Of a stretch of 64,000 bases of DNA, positions 61,344 through 64,000 are shown in pieces; within the stretch, counting starts at the first letter, position 1, and each line of letters starts with the position of its first letter. Source of the stretch: JACKAN01 sp964502735. Its GTDB lineage: Bacteria; Bdellovibrionota; Bdellovibrionia; Bdellovibrionales; UBA1609. The notes under the pieces were generated by a model. The model worked only from the letters and a program-made list of their open reading frames with translations. It was not told where the DNA came from and made no database searches. The DNA lies in assembly GCA_964502735.1 (NCBI GenBank), contig CAZCYD010000003.1:1-64000 (forward strand), written 5' to 3'. A program made the position numbers and the translations under genes.

Positions 61344-61550
61344 TCAGGGATAAACTCTGACGTTAGAAGCCTCCCAGCCAGTTCTAGTCTCAAACAAGTC
61401 AAAATAAACAACGGATCCACCACTCAAATGCCTTTTTGTTTCGGGATCCACTATGGAAGTATAGTGAAAATAAATTTGGCGACCATCGTAGTCGCCAATA
61501 AAGCCAAATCCCTGATTGTCATTAAACCACATAACTCGACCTGAATTCAT
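61344..61550 (-). CDS. Cold-shock domain-like protein
   Basis: 68 residues. The start at ATG 61550 has AAGGAG seven bases upstream, so the longest frame, which begins 13 codons earlier, is not used. The RNP1 motif is GFGFIGD and the RNP2 place reads IYFHYTSI where VFVHFS is standard, so it is a divergent CspA fold (MNSGRVMWFNDNQGFGFIG). Likely a single-stranded nucleic-acid binder. It is followed on the left by a gene-poor 159 nt. Confidence 0.8.
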   Translation of the reverse strand: MNSGRVMWFNDNQGFGFIGDYDGRQIYFHYTSIVDPETKRHLSGGSVVYFDLFETRTGWEASNVRVYP

Positions 61551-61566
61551 CAATGAACTCCTTTGG

Positions 61567-61881
61567 TTATTGTTTATCTGAAAAAACAAAAATTAAATCA
61601 CCCTTTCCAACATAATCAAGTTGATCGCGAACTTCCCACTCCAAAAAACTTGGATCTGAAACTCGTTGCAACTTCGCTGTAATAAGCTCCATATCCACCT
61701 GTATTTTTTGAATTTTAGATTGTAACAATTTTTGATCCTGCTGAAGTCTCCAAAGGCGAAAAATGCTTCCCTCAAGAATCAAACTAAAGAACATAACCAC
61801 TAGACATGCGATTAAGATTTTTCTCGGCTGGTGTAACATGTCGTGTAGCCAAGTAAACAAATTTACTAAAAGACGACTCAC
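61567..61881 (-). CDS. ftsB: Septum formation initiator FtsB
   Basis: A short cytoplasmic N-terminus, a membrane segment at ~23-42 (ILIACLVVMFFSLILEGSIF), then a coiled coil (LQQDQKLLQSKIQKIQVDME) and a globular end containing DPSFLEWEVRDQLDYVGKGD that matches the DivIC/FtsB pattern. 104 residues is typical. ftsB next to eno is a common proteobacterial pairing, and the same order is seen here with 126 nt between. It would join FtsL and FtsQ at the divisome. Confidence 0.9.
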   Translation of the reverse strand: MSRLLVNLFTWLHDMLHQPRKILIACLVVMFFSLILEGSIFRLWRLQQDQKLLQSKIQKIQVDMELITAKLQRVSDPSFLEWEVRDQLDYVGKGDLIFVFSDKQ

Positions 61882-62007
61882 CCTTTCATTATACAGGAAA
61901 AATAAAAAATACTACAATAATATAATTAAATAGAGGCGACTAGACTTTAGGCTATGCCCAAATAGTCTACCAACCCACGGGCCGCCAATCCTATAAACCG
62001 CCAATAA

Positions 62008-63288
62008 TTATAATTTAAAAGCTGAATTTCCCCAATATTGGACCCGAGATCCCAAATCTTCTTCAATTCTCAAAAGCTGATTGTATTTGGCCACTCTGTC
62101 TGTTCGACAAAGCGACCCCGTTTTGATTTGTTCACAAAACATGGCGACAGACAAATCAGCTATTACGGCGTCTTCTGTTTCTCCACTTCTATGCGACATA
62201 ACAGTAGTAAAACTATGAGCGTGAGCCATTCTTACAGCTTCAGAAGTTTCAGACAAAGTGCCTATTTGATTAACTTTTACCAATAACGAGTTAGCCGCCT
62301 TTTTTTCAATTCCTAAAGCTATACGCTTGGGATTTGTAACGAATAGGTCATCACCTACTAACTGCAAATCATGGCCTGATAATTTTGTGAAAGCTACCCA
62401 CCCCTCCCAATCATCTTCGGCAAATCCATCCTCAATACTTATTAGAGGAAATTCTTTTTTCCACTCTGTGTACACTTGACCCAGCTCATGGGAAGAGAGT
62501 TTTTGCCCTTCCCATTTGTACTTTTCTCCATCATACAATTCTGTTGAGGCCACGTCCAAGGCTAAGAAAACCTGCTCACCCAACTTATACCCTGAACTTT
62601 CAACAGCCTGTGAAAGCAACTCTAGTGCCTGGCGATTACTTTCCAATTTGGGGGCAAACCCTCCTTCATCACCTACGGCAGTGGACAAGTTTCTTTGACT
62701 CAATATCGATTTTAGGTTCTGAAAAATTTCACTTCCTGCACGCAAGGCCTCTTTAAAGCTTGTAAACCCGGACGGTACAATCATGTACTCCTGTACATCT
62801 AAACCGTTGTTGGCATGAGCGCCCCCATTGAGAACATTCATTAATGGTACAGGTAACTTTACGGCTTTCTCCCCACCTATATGAGCGTACAAGGGTTGCT
62901 TAGCTGAAGTAGCCGACAGCTTAGCGTAGGCAAGGGAAACTCCCAGTATTGCATTCGCTCCTAAAGCAGACTTGTTCTCGGTGCCATCCAATTCAATAAT
63001 TTTTTTATCCAAAGCCAGTTGATCTCCCAACTGAACCCCCTCTAAGAGAGGAGCGATTTTGTTTTTTATATTTTCAACAGCATTAAGAACTCCCTTACCT
63101 TTAAACCTCTGACCTCCATCCCTGAGTTCATGAGCCTCATAGGCTCCTGTAGAAGCCCCCGAAGGCACTGCTGCCCGCGCGCTCAAACCCTCATCTGTGA
63201 ACATCTCCACCTCTACTGTAGGGTTGCCACGACTGTCTAGAATTTCTCTGGCTTTTATTTTGCTAATTCTTGGTCTAATTTTGGACAT
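62008..63288 (-). CDS. eno: Enolase
   Basis: Converts 2-phosphoglycerate to phosphoenolpyruvate. Motifs: AREILDSRGNPTVEVEMF at the N-terminus, SGASTGAYEAHELRDG, VGDEGGFAPKLESNRQALEL, the catalytic lysine in LLVKVNQIGTLSETSEAVRM and the second MSHRSGETEDAVIADLSVAM. Length 426 is normal. It is preceded (on the right) by the kinase-like gene, 29 nt away. Confidence 0.98.
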   Translation of the reverse strand: MSKIRPRISKIKAREILDSRGNPTVEVEMFTDEGLSARAAVPSGASTGAYEAHELRDGGQRFKGKGVLNAVENIKNKIAPLLEGVQLGDQLALDKKIIELDGTENKSALGANAILGVSLAYAKLSATSAKQPLYAHIGGEKAVKLPVPLMNVLNGGAHANNGLDVQEYMIVPSGFTSFKEALRAGSEIFQNLKSILSQRNLSTAVGDEGGFAPKLESNRQALELLSQAVESSGYKLGEQVFLALDVASTELYDGEKYKWEGQKLSSHELGQVYTEWKKEFPLISIEDGFAEDDWEGWVAFTKLSGHDLQLVGDDLFVTNPKRIALGIEKKAANSLLVKVNQIGTLSETSEAVRMAHAHSFTTVMSHRSGETEDAVIADLSVAMFCEQIKTGSLCRTDRVAKYNQLLRIEEDLGSRVQYWGNSAFKL

Positions 63289-63317
63289 GCTTTAGAACTC
63301 CCATGCTGTTAACCCGT

Positions 63318-64000
63318 TTAAGCGGTCGGTAAATCTATTACAAAAGTGCTCCCGCTGGCTGTTGAACTCATCAAATTCATTTTTCCCTTGTGCCTTTTAA
63401 GTATGGCCTCTACAGCCTCACCTTCTACACTTTTGCAAAAGCCTTCTTTGTCAATCCCTGATCCTGTATCGCTAATTTCAACTTCTGCTAAGCGCCCCTT
63501 GGGACGAGTGACGACCCTCAAAGTCTTATTGGTTGCACTCTCCATAGAGTCTATACTTTTGCGAAGAACATTCACAAAGACCGACTCCATATCTTTTCTA
63601 AATAGAGTCATCTCCTCATTATAGAAATACAGTTTGTTTATTTGTAAGTCTCGTCCACGAGAAACCCTTTTGATGGCCGCATCAAGCACCTCTGAGAGCT
63701 GAACTTGAGATTTGGTCTCTTCGACAAAAAAATCCTGATTTTCATCATCTTTTGTATTATTCAGGGCCTCTGTGATATTCTCAAAATGTTTGTGCGTTTG
63801 ATCCAATAAGGTCGGATAACTCTTTAAAATTCTTTCCCAATCCACTCGTCTCATAGCTTCTTTCACTTGTGGATTCATTCGATCTTGCCCTACCAATAAG
63901 GTGACCAGCTGCTGAGCTCGCGCCAAATAATCAGAAATCCGTGCCACTTCAGCTCTTAAAGTCGAAACCCTGTTCCTTAAACGCTCTCGTTTTCGTGGAG
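63318..64000 (-). CDS. Kinase-like protein with divergent HATPase domain, 5' end cut
   Basis: The frame stays open from the GTG at 63947 to the right edge, so the gene begins outside the window. Visible are a coiled coil (ERLRNRVSTLRAEVARISDY) and a DHp-like helical part without a recognisable phosphoacceptor His, then an HATPase-type C-terminus. The N-box reads FVNVLRKSIDSM, with Lys where Asn binds magnesium; the G1 box is intact (EISDTGSGIDKE), but the G2 (GLGL) is absent. It may be a signalling scaffold or a degenerate histidine kinase. It lies 29 nt upstream of eno. Confidence 0.7.
   Translation of the reverse strand, partial: PRKRERLRNRVSTLRAEVARISDYLARAQQLVTLLVGQDRMNPQVKEAMRRVDWERILKSYPTLLDQTHKHFENITEALNNTKDDENQDFFVEETKSQVQLSEVLDAAIKRVSRGRDLQINKLYFYNEEMTLFRKDMESVFVNVLRKSIDSMESATNKTLRVVTRPKGRLAEVEISDTGSGIDKEGFCKSVEGEAVEAILKRHKGKMNLMSSTASGSTFVIDLPTA

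Overview
The window looks like a chromosomal segment of an AT-rich, Gram-negative member of the Bdellovibrionota (Bdellovibrio-like). Supporting this are a TIGR02147/DUF4423-type regulator, a GYF-PilZ protein, a type IV pilus cluster in the gene order known from Myxococcus, an Agl-Glt-like TolQ/TolR/TonB/TPR motor cluster, and many exported barrels and lipoproteins. The taxonomic call is inference from gene families; no rRNA is present. I see no phage, insertion sequence or CRISPR array. Most of the window is core chromosome, largely transcribed leftward.

Layout. 1-9.6 kb is a mixed region: a large secreted beta-helix-like protein, tRNA-Ala, small hypotheticals, a cupin, rarA, a lipoprotein, a barrel protein, a GMC oxidoreductase and a regulator that overlaps it tail to tail. 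9.8-27.6 kb is a long leftward run: lepA, three signal peptidase genes, pyrB, carA, an unknown gene, carB, an ABC transporter (PilH/PilI-like), pilD, then after a 142-nt gap pilMNOPQ. 27.6-36.4 kb holds metK, hpf, ogt, a large palindrome, a secreted protein split by an in-frame stop, rpoN, lptB and a fused lptC-lptA. 37.8-49.3 kb is the motor cluster: two outer-membrane barrels, two TPR proteins, a small exported protein, an FHA/TonB-like protein, one TolQ and two TolR proteins. 49.4-55 kb carries an NfeD/stomatin pair, kdsD, pyrG, kdsB and engB. 55.2-64 kb has an FHA-sigma54 activator, a FliL-like protein, a lipoprotein, polA, small regulators, ftsB, eno and a partial kinase-like gene.

How the parts fit. 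PyrB, CarA, CarB and PyrG serve pyrimidine and CTP supply, and KdsB uses CTP to activate the KDO that KdsD helps make; LptB and LptC-LptA export the finished LPS. PilQ, the two Glt-like barrels and the many exported proteins depend on signal peptidase and outer-membrane biogenesis. RpoN and the FHA activator belong to the same sigma-54 circuitry.

The most interesting items are: a third signal peptidase paralogue lacking both catalytic residues; a secreted protein interrupted by a single in-frame TAG with coding-like sequence beyond it; a 39-bp perfect inverted repeat next to it; an 85-nt leader sequence present at two loci 50 kb apart; an unknown protein between carA and carB; and the motor cluster.
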